Under the pieces are notes generated by a model. That model ran no database searches. It worked only from the letters and a program-made list of their open reading frames with translations, and was not told the DNA's origin. Shown piece after piece: positions 36,685-45,081 of a stretch of DNA of 64,000 nt. How positions within the stretch are numbered: position 1 is the stretch's first letter; each line of letters opens with the position of its first letter. Source of the DNA: CADEEN01 sp963783785 (GTDB lineage: Bacteria > Pseudomonadota > Gammaproteobacteria > Burkholderiales > Burkholderiaceae_C); assembly GCA_963783785.1 (NCBI GenBank), contig CAWAOQ010000017.1, positions 1-64,000 on the forward strand. Direction: 5' to 3'. The position numbers and the translations under genes are program-made.

Positions 36685-38516
36685 CGGACGTCGGGTGTTT
36701 GGGCGGCGTCAGGGCGGATGACGCGCGCGTCGGGCGGCGTGGCGTACAGCGCCTCGACCTCGGCGGCGCGGCGCGCTCAGCACCAGGCGCTGGTTGACGT
36801 AGCCCTTGTCGGTGATCTCGCCGGCCGCGGCGCTGGGCGCGTCGGGCAGCAGCAGCGCGCGCGTCGGCGTCTGCGACGAGCCGGCGCCTTCCTCCTTCAG
36901 CGCGCGCAGCCCGTCGCGCACGTGGCCGGCCATCTCGGCGTGGCGGCAGCGGCGCGGCCGGCCTCGGTGAGGAAGACCAGCGCGCCGATCTCGCTGCGGT
37001 CGTGGCCGGTGATGACGACGTCCTGCGCGTACGGCGCCAGCGCCGACACCACCTTGACGCGCAGCGTGCCGACGCTGACCCAGGTGCCGCTGGTGAGCTT
37101 GAAGTCCTCGGCCACGCGGCCGTCGAAGACGACGCCCTGCAGCGGGTCGGCGGCGTCCAGCAGGTGGCCGGCGTCGCCGATGCAGTAGTAGCCCTCGTCG
37201 TCGAAGGCCTCGCGCGTGGCCGCTTCGTTGTCGCGGTAGCCGGGGAAGACGTTGTCGCCCTGGACGCGCATCTCCAGCTTGCCGGCGTTGGGCACGAACT
37301 TCAGCCTCACGCCGGGCATCGGCAGGCCGATGACGCCGGGGCGGTCGAGCGCCAGTGCGCGAAGGTGACGGCCGGCGCGGTTTCGGTGCTGCCCCAGGAG
37401 GTGGTCAGCCAGACCGGCTCGCTCGCGCACCCGCGCGGCCACGGCCTCCAGCCGCTGCCAGGTCGACACCGGCATGCCGGCGCCGGCGTAGAACAGCATG
37501 CGCAGGCGGCCGAAGAAGTGGCGCGCCAGGGCCTCGTCGGCTCCAGCGCCGGCAGCATCATCTCGTAGCCGCGCGGCACGTTGAAGTAGATCGTGGGCTG
37601 CACCTCGCGCAGGTGGGCCAGCGTGCGCTCGATGGCGCCGGGCAGCGGCCGGCCGTCGTCGATGTACAGCGTGCCGCCGCTGCGCAGCACGATGTTGACG
37701 TTGTGGTTGCCGCCGAAGGTGTGGCTCCAGGGCAGCCAGTCCAGCAGCACCGGCTTCTCGTCGTCCAGGAAGCGCAGCGTCTGCGCCAGCATCTGCTGGT
37801 TGGCGCACAGCATGCGGTGGGTGTTGATGACCACCTTGGGGTGGCCGGTGGAGCCGCTGGTGAGCAGGTACTTGGCGTGCGTGTCGGGCGTGACGGCGGC
37901 GAAGGCCTGCATCACGGCCGGCGTCTCGGCGGTGGCGGCCAGCTGCGCGAAGGCCAGCGCGCCGGGCGTGCGTGGCGGCGCCGTTGCTGAAGACCTCCAC
38001 CGGCGTCGATGCCGGCCCCGGCCAGCGCCGGGCCGTAGATCGGCGGCGTCGGAGGCGTAGACCAGGGCCGGGTCCAGCGTGTGCAGGATGCCGTGGATGC
38101 GCGCTGTAGTCGTCCTGCGCCAGCCGGCAGTAGCCGCTGCTGACGGTGCACACCGCGCGGCCGACGTGCATGGCGGCCAGCAGCAGCACCAGGTGGTCGA
38201 GCGCGTTGTCCGACAGCACGGCGACCGGCTTGCCGGCGGGCAGCGCCAGGTCCAGCAGGCCCTGCGCCACCGCGCCGACCTGCCGGCGCAGCTCGCGCCC
38301 AGCTCAGCCGCCGCCAGCCGCCGCCGGCGCAGCGGGTTCGGCGAAGGCCGGCGCCTCGGGCGTCGCCTGCGCCCAGTGCTCCAGCCACTCGCCGACGCAG
38401 CGCGCGTAGGGCGCCAGCGGCTCGGCGACGCAGCACGAAGGCGCCGCCGCCGCAGGGCGTGCGCAGCACTGCGCGCGGCGCCAGCATCTGCGGGTCGTCG
38501 AAAAAGCGGCCGTCAT
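36681..38516 (-). pseudogene. fcs: feruloyl-CoA synthase (many frameshifts)
   Basis: An AMP-forming acyl-CoA ligase of about 610 residues that activates ferulate and related hydroxycinnamates. Recognisable parts: start MTAAF then DDPQMLAPRAVLRTPCGGG, LAPYARCVGEWLEHWAQ, AVLSDNALDHLVLLLAAMHVG, the ATP-binding KYLLTSGSTGHPKVVINTHRM, LDWLPWSHTFGGNHNVNIVL, EEGYYCIGDAGH-like DDEGYYCIGDAGHLL, VFDGRVAEDFKLTSGTWVSV and EGAGSSQTPTRALLL near the end. They lie in at least three frames; shifts are needed at many points (for example near 38500, 38400, 38290, 37990, 37545, 37355, 36940, 36780). The reconstructed stop (36681) overlaps the crotonase start as ATGA. Confidence 0.8.
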
Positions 38517-38552
38517 GCGGTCTTCCGGGCGCCCTGCAGCAGCCTGTCTATC

Positions 38553-38646
38553 CATACACATGTGTATGTGTATGGCGAGCGGATGCTAGGCGCGGCCTGC
38601 GTTCCGCGCATCGGGGTTTGCCCGCGTTTCCATACACAACTGCATG
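38553..38646. promoter_or_regulatory. palindromic operator between feruloyl-CoA synthase and the TetR gene
   Basis: CATACACATGTGTATG at 38553-38568 is a perfect 16-bp palindrome and is followed by TGTATGG. A second, degenerate copy CATACAACTGCATG-like (CATACACAACTGCATG, 38631-38646) lies 78 bases away, near the regulator start. The pair lies in the 185-base divergent region, so it probably binds the adjacent TetR-type regulator. The palindrome is seen directly; the binding is inference. Confidence 0.6.
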
Positions 38647-38701
38647 GCATCATGCGCGGGTCGCGCCCGGCAGACCGACCCGCCCCCCGACGCTCCCGCC
38701 G

Positions 38702-39349
38702 ATGACCGCCCCCGACCCGCACTGCCCGCGCAAGCCGCGCGCTGCTGCCGCACGCGGCGCGCCGCGCTGCCGACGCCGCGACGCGCGCCTCGCTGACACC
38801 CGAGGCCTGGATCGAGGCCGCCACCGCGGTGCTCGTCGACCAGGGCATCGACCACGTGCGGGTCGACGTGCTGGCCGGCCAGCTCGGGGTCACGCGCGGC
38901 AGCTTCTACTGGCATTTCCGCGACCGCGAGGACCTGCTGCGCCGCGTGCTGCAGGCCTGGCGCGAGCGCGCCACCGAGCAGCTCACGCGCCGGCTCGAGG
39001 GCGCCAGCAGCGACCCGCGCGAGCAGCTGCGCGACGTCATCTCGCTGCCTTTCCGCGGCCGCGCGGCGGCGCGCGCGGCGCGCATCGAGCTCGCCATCCG
39101 CGCCTGGGCGCGGCGCGACGAGATGGCGCGCCAGGCCGTGGACGAGGCCGACGCCAGCCGCATCGCCTACCACGCGCAGGTGCTTCGCGCGCGCTCGGCT
39201 TTGCGCCGGAGGAGGCCGCGATGCGCGGCTTCCTGCTCTACAGCTACGAGGTGGCCGAATCGCTGCTCAACCGCCAGGGCACGGCGGCCGACCGCCGGGA
39301 GCGCAGCCAGTACGCGTTGCGATTGATGCAGCAGCCGCTGCCCGATTGA
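38702..39349 (+). CDS. TetR family transcriptional regulator (two frameshifts)
   Basis: A ~215-residue regulator. The helix-turn-helix is clear: TPEAWIEAATAVLVDQGIDHVRVDVLAGQLGVTRGSFYWHFRDREDLL. The C-terminal ligand domain is all-helical (AARAARIELAIRAWARRDEMARQAVDEAD). The start ATG 38702 is in another frame than the helix-turn-helix (shift near 38745), and a second shift near 39185-39200 leads to LGFAPEEAAMRGFLLYSYEVAESLL and the end at 39349. It is divergent from feruloyl-CoA synthase and probably controls that operon through the palindromic operator, perhaps responding to a hydroxycinnamoyl-CoA. Confidence 0.78.
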   Translation: MTAPDPHCPRKPRAAAARGAPRCRRRDARLADTRGLDRGRHRGARRPGHRPRAGRRAGRPARGHARQLLLAFPRPRGPAAPRAAGLARARHRAAHAPARGRQQRPARAAARRHLAAFPRPRGGARGAHRARHPRLGAARRDGAPGRGRGRRQPHRLPRAGASRALGFAPEEAAMRGFLLYSYEVAESLLNRQGTAADRRERSQYALRLMQQPLPD

Positions 39350-39365
39350 AGCGCTCGCCTGAGGT

Positions 39366-40129
39366 TCAGGCCAATGTCAGCAGCACCGGGGCGTGATCGC
39401 TCGGGCGCTCGTTCTTGCGCGGTGCCTTGTCGATCGTGCAGGCCTGCACCGAGGCTTCAACGCCTCGCTGACCAGGATCAGGTCGATGCGCAGGCCCTGG
39501 TTCCTGCGGAACGCGAGGTTGCGGTAGTCCCACCAGGTCCACGATTTCGGCGGCTGCTCGAACAGCCGGAAGGCATCGACCAGGCCGAGCGCGATCAGCT
39601 TGCGCAGTTGATCGCGTTCCTCGTCGGTGCAATGGATCTGGCCGGCCCACGCGACCGGGTCGCAGACATCGCGGTCGTCTGGCGCGATATTGAAGTCGCC
39701 CAGCAGCACCAGCTTCGGATGCGCAGCCAGTTCGTCGACGAGCCAGTCGCGCAACCCGCGCAGCCACTGCAACTTGTACTCGAACTTGTCGGTGCCCGGT
39801 GCCTGGCCGTTGGGGACGTAGGCATTGACGATGCGGATGCCGTCGACCGTGGCGGTGATCACGCGCGCCAACTCGTCACTGAAGCCCGGAATGTTGCGCA
39901 CGACGTCACCGGCTTCGCTCCTGGACAGCAACGCGACACCGTTGTAGGTCTTCTGCCCGAACCACTGCGCGTGCCAGCCGGCGGCCTCGATCTCGGCCTG
40001 CGGGAACTTGTCGTCGGTGAGCTTGGTTTCCTGCAGCACCATCACGTCGGGCTGGTTCGCGGCGAGCCATTCGAGCAATTGCGGCAGGCGCACCGCGAGC
40101 GAGTTGACGTTCCAGGTGGCGAGTTTCAC
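39366..40129 (-). CDS. xthA: exodeoxyribonuclease III (frameshift near the end)
   Basis: A ~254-residue exonuclease/AP endonuclease of base-excision repair. Motifs: MKLATWNVNSLAVR, LQETKLTDDKFP with the metal-binding Glu, IVNAYVPNGQ with the catalytic Tyr, LLGDFNIAPDDRD with Asp and Asn, WWDYRNLAFRRNQGLRIDLIL, and the final SDHAPVLLTLA with the catalytic His. The last motif is in another frame: one base is apparently missing near 39455. The gene is convergent with the TetR gene. The break leaves only the C-terminal 30 residues out of frame. Confidence 0.9.
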
Positions 40130-40255
40130 GACGTTCTCAACGCATTGATCTGAGGGGGCATCGGCATACGGGCGGATCGACTGGTGCCCCCTAACGATAC
40201 CCGCAGACAGGCGCAGGGGGCTCGCCTCGGCCGGCGAGCCTCACCGGTGCGGTTC

Positions 40256-40269
40256 TTCAACTGGATCAA
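40256..40269 (+). promoter_or_regulatory. FNR/ANR-like box upstream of the DUF2249-ubiUVT operon
   Basis: TTCAACTGGATCAA has one perfect half-site (ATCAA) and one with two mismatches (TTCAA for TTGAT), at the correct four-base spacing of an FNR box. It lies 60 bases before the DUF2249 start. A GC hairpin (40219-40240) precedes it. The anaerobic nature of the genes behind it supports the call. Confidence 0.5.
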
Positions 40270-40328
40270 GGCCATGGTCGGGCGTCGCTAGCCTTCAAGG
40301 ACCACTTTCCCAGCCCGCGACAGTGACC

Positions 40329-40616
40329 ATGACCCCAGAACGCATCGATATCCGCATCGTGCCTCCCGCACAGCGCCATCCACTGATCTTCACGACCTTC
40401 GACGCCTTGCCGCTCGCTGGTGCATTCGAGATCGTCAACGACCACGAGCCGCTGCCGCTCAGGCGCCAGTTCGAGATCACGCGGCCCGGGCAGTTCGACT
40501 GGAGCGTCGTCGAGGCCGGGCCGGCGGTCTGGCAGGTGCGCATCAGTCGACTGGCCATCGGTACGCCGGTGGCCGACGCAGCGGGATGCTGTGCGTGCAG
40601 CTGCCGTGGCGGCTGA
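40329..40616 (+). CDS. DUF2249 domain-containing protein
   Basis: A ~95-residue protein with the DUF2249 pattern: PPAQRHPLIFTTFDALPLAGAFEIVNDHEPLPLRRQFE, then FDWSVVEAGPAVWQVRI. The C-terminus is cysteine-rich (AAGCCACSCRGG), suggesting metal or thiol chemistry. DUF2249 genes are commonly found with denitrification and nitric-oxide genes (established association). ATG 40329 or GTG 40323 are possible starts; no strong ribosome binding site. It is first in the module leading to ubiU, seven bases downstream. Confidence 0.78.
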   Translation: MTPERIDIRIVPPAQRHPLIFTTFDALPLAGAFEIVNDHEPLPLRRQFEITRPGQFDWSVVEAGPAVWQVRISRLAIGTPVADAAGCCACSCRGG

Positions 40617-40622
40617 GCGGGC

Positions 40623-41628
40623 GTGGCGCGGCGGCGACAACTCGTCTGCGCGCCGGCTCGCTGCGCGCGTTGCAGATGGCGGTGGACGCCGGGGCCGACG
40701 CGGTCTACCTGGGCCTGAAGGACGCCACCAACGCGCGCAACTTCGCCGGCCTGAACTTCGACGACGCGCAAGTCGGCGAGGGCGTTCGCTACGCCCATGC
40801 GCGGGGGCGCGAGGTGCTGATGGCCGTCAACACCTTCGCCGATGCCCGCGACCCGACGCCCTGGTGGCAGGCGGTCGACCGCGCCGCTGCGCTGGGGGCC
40901 GATGTGCTGATTGCCGCCGACGTCGCCGTGATGGCCTATGCGCGCGACCATCACCCCTCGCTGCGGCTGCACTTGTCGGTGCAGGCCTCGGCCACTACCT
41001 GGGAGGCGATCGAGTTCTACCGCGCAACGCTATGGCATCCGCCGCGCGGTGCTGCCGCGCGTGCTGACGCTGTCGCATGTGCAGCACATCGCCCGGCATA
41101 CGCTGGCCGAGATCGAGGTCTTCGGCTTCGGCAGCCTGTGCGTGATGGTCGAGGGGCGCTGCGCGCTGTCGTCGTACGTCACCGGGCAGTCGCCGAACAC
41201 GGCGGGCGTGTGCTCGCCGCCGGCACATGTGCGCTGGACCGAGACTGCGGCCGGTGTCGAGGCACGGCTCGGCGAGGTGCTGATCGATCGCTACGCGCCG
41301 GACGAGCCGCGCGGCTACCCGACGCTGTGCAAGGGTCGCTTCACGGTCGATGGCGAGCGCGACTACGCCATCGAGGAGCCGACCAGCCTGAACACGCTGG
41401 CGATCCTGCCGCAGCTCGCTCGATGCCGGCGTCGCGGCGATCAAGATCGAGGGCCGCCAGCGCAGCCCGACCTACGTCGCCGAGGTCACGCGCGTCTGGC
41501 GCGCTGCGATCGACCATGCCGCCTCGTCGTCGCGCTACACGGTGCAGCCGGCCTGGGCCGCGCAGCTGTCGCGCTGGGCCGAGGGCCAGCAGCAGACGCT
41601 GGGCGCCTACGAGCGCAGCTGGCGATGA
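40623..41628 (+). CDS. ubiU: ubiquinone anaerobic biosynthesis protein UbiU (U32 peptidase family, frameshifted)
   Basis: A ~335-residue U32-family protein. GTG 40623 begins RRQLVC; a base seems missing near 40650, then AGSLRALQMAVDAGADAVYLGLKDATNARNFAGLNFD is typical UbiU. A second shift near 41035 leads to RYGIRRAVLPRVLTLSHVQHI and GSLCVMVEGRCALSSYVTG with Fe-S cluster cysteines; a third near 41415 leads to DAGVAAIKIEGRQRSPTYVAEV and the end at TGA 41628, overlapping ubiV as ATGA. UbiU and UbiV form a 4Fe-4S complex that hydroxylates the ubiquinone ring without oxygen. Confidence 0.85.
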
Positions 41629-42596
41629 CGGAGACCACGGTGCCGACCGCAGCAGCGCGCCGCTTCGGGCTCAGCGTCGGCCCGCTGCAGTACTGGTGGT
41701 CGCGCCAGGCCACCTGGGCCTTCTACGCCGACGTCGCCGAAAGCGCCGCCGACACCGTGGTGCTCGGCGAAGTGGTTTGCTCGCGGCGCAACGAGATCAA
41801 GACCGAGGACTGGCTCGCCTTGGCGGCCGACCTGGCGACGCATGGCAAGACCGTCGTGCTGGCGACCCAGGCGCTGGTCGCCGGTGAGGCCGAATTGCGC
41901 ACATTGCGCCGGCTGTGCGAGCAGGCCGGCTTCGCGGTCGAGGCCGGCGATGCGTCGGCGCTGGCCGTGCTGGCGCCGTTGCAACCCGGCACGGGCCGGC
42001 GACTGCCGTTCGTGATCGGCCCGCATGTCAATGTCTACAACCGTCCCGCGCTGCAGGAGCTGGCGCCGCTCGGGGCCAGCCGCTGGGTGCCGCCGCTCGA
42101 GCTGGCGCTCGACGCGGTGGCCTGCGTCAACCCGCCGCACGACCCGGTCGTGGGGCCGGCCGGTGCGGTGGTCACCGAGGTGTTCGCCTTCGGACGCATG
42201 CCGTTGGCCTTCTCGGCGCGCTGCTTCACTGCCCGCCACCACCGGCTGAAGAAGGATGCCTGCGATTTCCGCTGCCGCGACGACGCCGACGGCCTGCTGC
42301 TGGCGGCCGGTGACGGCCAGCCGTTTCTGGTCCTCAACGGCATCCAGACGCAGTCGGCCGCGCTGCACTGCCTGATCGGCGAGCGCGACGCGATGGCTGC
42401 AGCCGGCGTTGCGCGTGTCAGGCTGTCGCCGTGCAGCGGTGGATTCATGCGCGTGCTGGCGCTGTTCGACGCCGTGCTCAACGCCGGCGCACCGGTGACA
42501 GACGCCTGCGCCGAACTCGACACACTCGGCCTGCCGGGGGCGCTGGTCAACGGCTACGCCCATCGGCGGCCAGGCATGCAGGCAGTGGCGCTATGA
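41625..42596 (+). CDS. ubiV: ubiquinone anaerobic biosynthesis protein UbiV
   Basis: A 323-residue U32-family partner of UbiU. It begins FGLSVGPLQYWWSRQATWAFYADVAES and has VVLGEVVCSRRNEIKTEDW with a cluster cysteine, IGPHVNVYN, and the C-terminal cysteines in DACDFRCRDDADG. The frame is intact. The ATG at 41625 overlaps the ubiU stop and the stop overlaps the ubiT start (ATGA twice), so translation of ubiU, ubiV and ubiT is coupled. The pathway is the O2-independent ubiquinone route. Confidence 0.93.
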   Translation: MTETTVPTAAARRFGLSVGPLQYWWSRQATWAFYADVAESAADTVVLGEVVCSRRNEIKTEDWLALAADLATHGKTVVLATQALVAGEAELRTLRRLCEQAGFAVEAGDASALAVLAPLQPGTGRRLPFVIGPHVNVYNRPALQELAPLGASRWVPPLELALDAVACVNPPHDPVVGPAGAVVTEVFAFGRMPLAFSARCFTARHHRLKKDACDFRCRDDADGLLLAAGDGQPFLVLNGIQTQSAALHCLIGERDAMAAAGVARVRLSPCSGGFMRVLALFDAVLNAGAPVTDACAELDTLGLPGALVNGYAHRRPGMQAVAL

Positions 42597-43054
42597 ATTC
42601 GACGCGCCCGCTGCACGAGCCCGAGTTCGCGGCACTGCCGTCGGTGCTGCGCGCGCCAGCCCAGGCGCTGCGCGGCATGGTCCGCCGGCTGCCGGTGCAG
42701 CCGCCGTCGTTCGTCGCCGCGCGCGTGCTGGATCGGCTGCTGTGGCCCCGGCTGGACGCCGCGCAGCGCCGGGAACTGGCCGGACACATCGTCGAGGTCG
42801 AGTTGCTCGAACCCGGCGTGCGCTTTCGGCTGCGTCTGGGCGCCAGCGGTTTCGAGGTGGCGCCGCCCGGTGCGCCGGCCCTCGTGATCCGCGCACGGAC
42901 TGCCGCACTGTTGCGGCTGGCGCGTGGCCTCGACGACGCCGACCGCCTGTTCTTCGACCGCGCCTTGGTGATGGAAGGCGACACCGAGCTGGGCTTGTTG
43001 CTCAAGAATACGCTCGACGCGATCGGCCCGCCGTGGGCCGGCCACGCACGCTGA
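42593..43054 (+). CDS. ubiT: ubiquinone anaerobic biosynthesis accessory factor UbiT (SCP2 domain)
   Basis: A 153-residue SCP2 sterol-carrier-type lipid-binding protein. Conserved blocks are HIVEVELLEPGVRFRLRLG and DRLFFDRALVMEGDTELGLLLKNTLDAI, the second being characteristic of UbiT. It is thought to bind the hydrophobic quinone intermediates for UbiU-UbiV. The start overlaps ubiV as ATGA. It is followed 54 bases later by a MIP18-like gene. Confidence 0.9.
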   Translation: MNSTRPLHEPEFAALPSVLRAPAQALRGMVRRLPVQPPSFVAARVLDRLLWPRLDAAQRRELAGHIVEVELLEPGVRFRLRLGASGFEVAPPGAPALVIRARTAALLRLARGLDDADRLFFDRALVMEGDTELGLLLKNTLDAIGPPWAGHAR

Positions 43055-43108
43055 CGCCATGACCCCCGCGGCGTGCCGCCGACCGGTACTCGAGGCACGA
43101 GACCAACC

Positions 43109-43426
43109 ATGACGATACCGAGCGAAGACGACGTGCGCGATGCGCTGAGCCGAGTGGTGGATCCCGAGGCCGGCGTCAACATCGTCGATCTCGGGCTGGT
43201 GTACGGCATCGAGGTTTCACCGTCGGGCGTGCAGGTGCAGATGACGATGACCAGCGCGGCCTGTCCGATGGCCGAGATGATCGTCGACAACGTCTACGCC
43301 GAACTGGCGGCCGTGCTGCCCGCGGGTCTGCCGGTCGACGTCGAACTGGTCTGGGATCCGCCGTGGACGCCGGATCGCATGAGCGAGGTCGCGCGCACGC
43401 TGTTCGGTTGGCAGCGATCGGGATGA
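43109..43426 (+). CDS. MIP18/DUF59 family iron-sulfur assembly protein
   Basis: A 105-residue protein of the DUF59 (MIP18, PaaD/SufT-like) family: DVRDALSRVVDPEAGVNIVDLGLVYGIEV, then MTMTSAACPMAEMI with the conserved Cys, and VELVWDPPWTPDRMSE. Such proteins help in Fe-S cluster insertion. Its place behind ubiUVT suggests help for the UbiU/UbiV clusters or for nitric-oxide or denitrification enzymes (inference). ATG 43109 is preferred; the upstream extension from 43073 is not conserved. The stop overlaps the next gene (ATGA). Confidence 0.85.
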   Translation: MTIPSEDDVRDALSRVVDPEAGVNIVDLGLVYGIEVSPSGVQVQMTMTSAACPMAEMIVDNVYAELAAVLPAGLPVDVELVWDPPWTPDRMSEVARTLFGWQRSG

Positions 43427-44568
43427 GCGACGCCCCTGTGTCGGGTGCAGCCGCGGTGCACACGCCGCGCCGGCCGGCGCTGGAACGCCTGCCGCTGTTG
43501 CTGCTGGGCTTCATCGCGCTGTTCGTCGGCACCGGTGCCGGGCTGGCCCGCCTCGCGTGGCCGATGCCCGACGTGGCGGCCGGCGCGGCGGCCTGGCACG
43601 GGCCGCTGATGATCTGCGGCTTCTTCGGCGTGGTCATCTCGCTGGAGCGTGCGGTCGCGTTGGGGCGCGGCTGGGCCTACGCCGCGCCCCTGTTCGCCGG
43701 CCTGGGTACGGCGGCACTGCTGCACGGCGGCATGGCGTGGGCGCCGCTGGGCTACCTCGCCGGCAGCATCGTGCTGCTGGTGGCGACGCTGGCGGTGCTG
43801 CGCCGGCAGCGCGAGGGCTTCGTCGTCGTGCTCGCGGCGGCGGCGGCCTGCTGGACCGTCGGCACCGCGCTGTGGGCCGGCGGTGCGGCGGTGCACGAGG
43901 TGGTGGCCTGGTGGCTGGCGTTTCTCGTGCTGACGATCGCCGGCGAGCGGCTCGAGCTGTCGCGCTTCATGCCGCCGTCGCCGCTCGCGCTGCGCACGTT
44001 CACGGGCATCGTCGCGGTGCTGGGCTTCGCGCTGCTGCCTTCGCTGGCGCCGGGCCAGCCCGCCGCAGCCTGGGGGCTGCACGTCTTCGGCGCGGCGCTG
44101 CTGGCGCTGGCCGGCTGGCTGCTGCGCCACGACATCGCACGCCGCACCGTGCGCCAACGCGGCCTCACGCGCTACATCGCGGTGTGCCTGTTGTCGGGCT
44201 ACGGCTGGCTGGCGCTGGGCGCGGCCATCGTCGCCCTCTCGGGCTTGCAGCCCGGCACGGCGGCGTACGACGCAGCGCTGCACGCGCTGCTGCTGGGTTT
44301 CGTGTTCTCGATGGTGTTCGGCCACGCGCCGATCATCTTCCCGGCGGTGCTGCGTGTGGCGGTGCCCTACCACCCGGTGTTCTACGCGCCGCTGGCGTTG
44401 CTGCAGGCCTCGCTGGCACTGCGGCTGGTCGGCGATGCGGTCGGCGCTCTGGCCGTCACCCGCTGGGGCGCGCTCGGCTCGGCGCTGGCGCTGCTGGCCT
44501 TTGTCGTCGTGATGGCAACCGCGGTGGTGACCTCATCGAGTGCCCGGCCGCGGCGCCGTGCGCGCTGA
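43423..44568 (+). CDS. NnrS-like heme-copper membrane protein
   Basis: A 381-residue integral membrane protein with about ten to twelve hydrophobic segments (LLLLGFIALFVGTGAGLARL; GFFGVVISLERAVALG; YLAGSIVLLVATLAVL; LGFVFSMVFGHAPIIFPAVL). Histidines within membrane segments (AAWHGPLMICG, GHAPIIF) could bind heme or metal, as in NnrS, which is linked to nitrosative stress and denitrification. The family call is moderately certain. It is the last gene of the FNR-box operon and overlaps the convergent folA end by 36 bases. Confidence 0.72.
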   Translation: MSDAPVSGAAAVHTPRRPALERLPLLLLGFIALFVGTGAGLARLAWPMPDVAAGAAAWHGPLMICGFFGVVISLERAVALGRGWAYAAPLFAGLGTAALLHGGMAWAPLGYLAGSIVLLVATLAVLRRQREGFVVVLAAAAACWTVGTALWAGGAAVHEVVAWWLAFLVLTIAGERLELSRFMPPSPLALRTFTGIVAVLGFALLPSLAPGQPAAAWGLHVFGAALLALAGWLLRHDIARRTVRQRGLTRYIAVCLLSGYGWLALGAAIVALSGLQPGTAAYDAALHALLLGFVFSMVFGHAPIIFPAVLRVAVPYHPVFYAPLALLQASLALRLVGDAVGALAVTRWGALGSALALLAFVVVMATAVVTSSSARPRRRAR

Positions 44569-45081
44569 CGCGGCGCCGCGACGGTAGGTCACGAACGCGT
44601 AGCGGATGCCGTCGGGCGCGGTGCGCGGATCGCGCTCGGTCTCGATGAAAGCCGTGCGGTCGAATCGTGGGAAGAACGTGTCGGCGCCGTCGAATGCGGT
44701 GTCGATCTCGGTCAGCACCAGTTCATCGGCCCGTGGCAGGGCCAGCGCGTAGAGCTCACCGCCGCCGATCACGAACACCTTGGCGGCGTCGGCCACCCGC
44801 GCCAGCGCGGCATCGAGCGACGCTGCCGCGTCGGCGCCGTCGGCACGCCATGCCGCATCACGCGTGACGACCACGTTGCGCCGCCCCGGCAGGGGCCGGA
44901 AGCGTTCGGGCAGCGAGTCCCAGGTCTTGCGGCCCATGATCACCGGGCAACCCATCGTCACGCGACGGAAGTGTTTCTGGTCCTCGCTCTCGTGCCACAG
45001 CAGGGCACCGCTGCGGCCAAGGGCCAGGTTGCGATCGACGGCCGCGATCAGTGCCAGGGTCGGGCGAGCGGTACCGGTCAT
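44533..45081 (-). CDS. folA: dihydrofolate reductase
   Basis: A 182-residue NADPH-dependent reductase that makes tetrahydrofolate. Motifs: LALIAAVDRNLALGRSG, LLWHESEDQKHFRRVTMG, VIMGRKTWDSLPERFRPLPGR, and VFVIGGGELYALAL. The substrate-binding acidic residue is Glu in LLWHESED. The ATG at 45081 overlaps the EamA gene stop (ATGA). The C-terminal ~15 residues (GAASARTAPRPGTR) are low complexity and overlap the convergent NnrS-like gene. Confidence 0.95.
   Translation of the reverse strand: MTGTARPTLALIAAVDRNLALGRSGALLWHESEDQKHFRRVTMGCPVIMGRKTWDSLPERFRPLPGRRNVVVTRDAAWRADGADAAASLDAALARVADAAKVFVIGGGELYALALPRADELVLTEIDTAFDGADTFFPRFDRTAFIETERDPRTAPDGIRYAFVTYRRGAASARTAPRPGTR

Noticed and set aside
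38459..39349. A 296-codon open frame running from the fcs start region into the TetR end
   Set aside because: It joins out-of-frame sequence; only its last part matches the TetR C-terminus. It is a product of the frameshifts.
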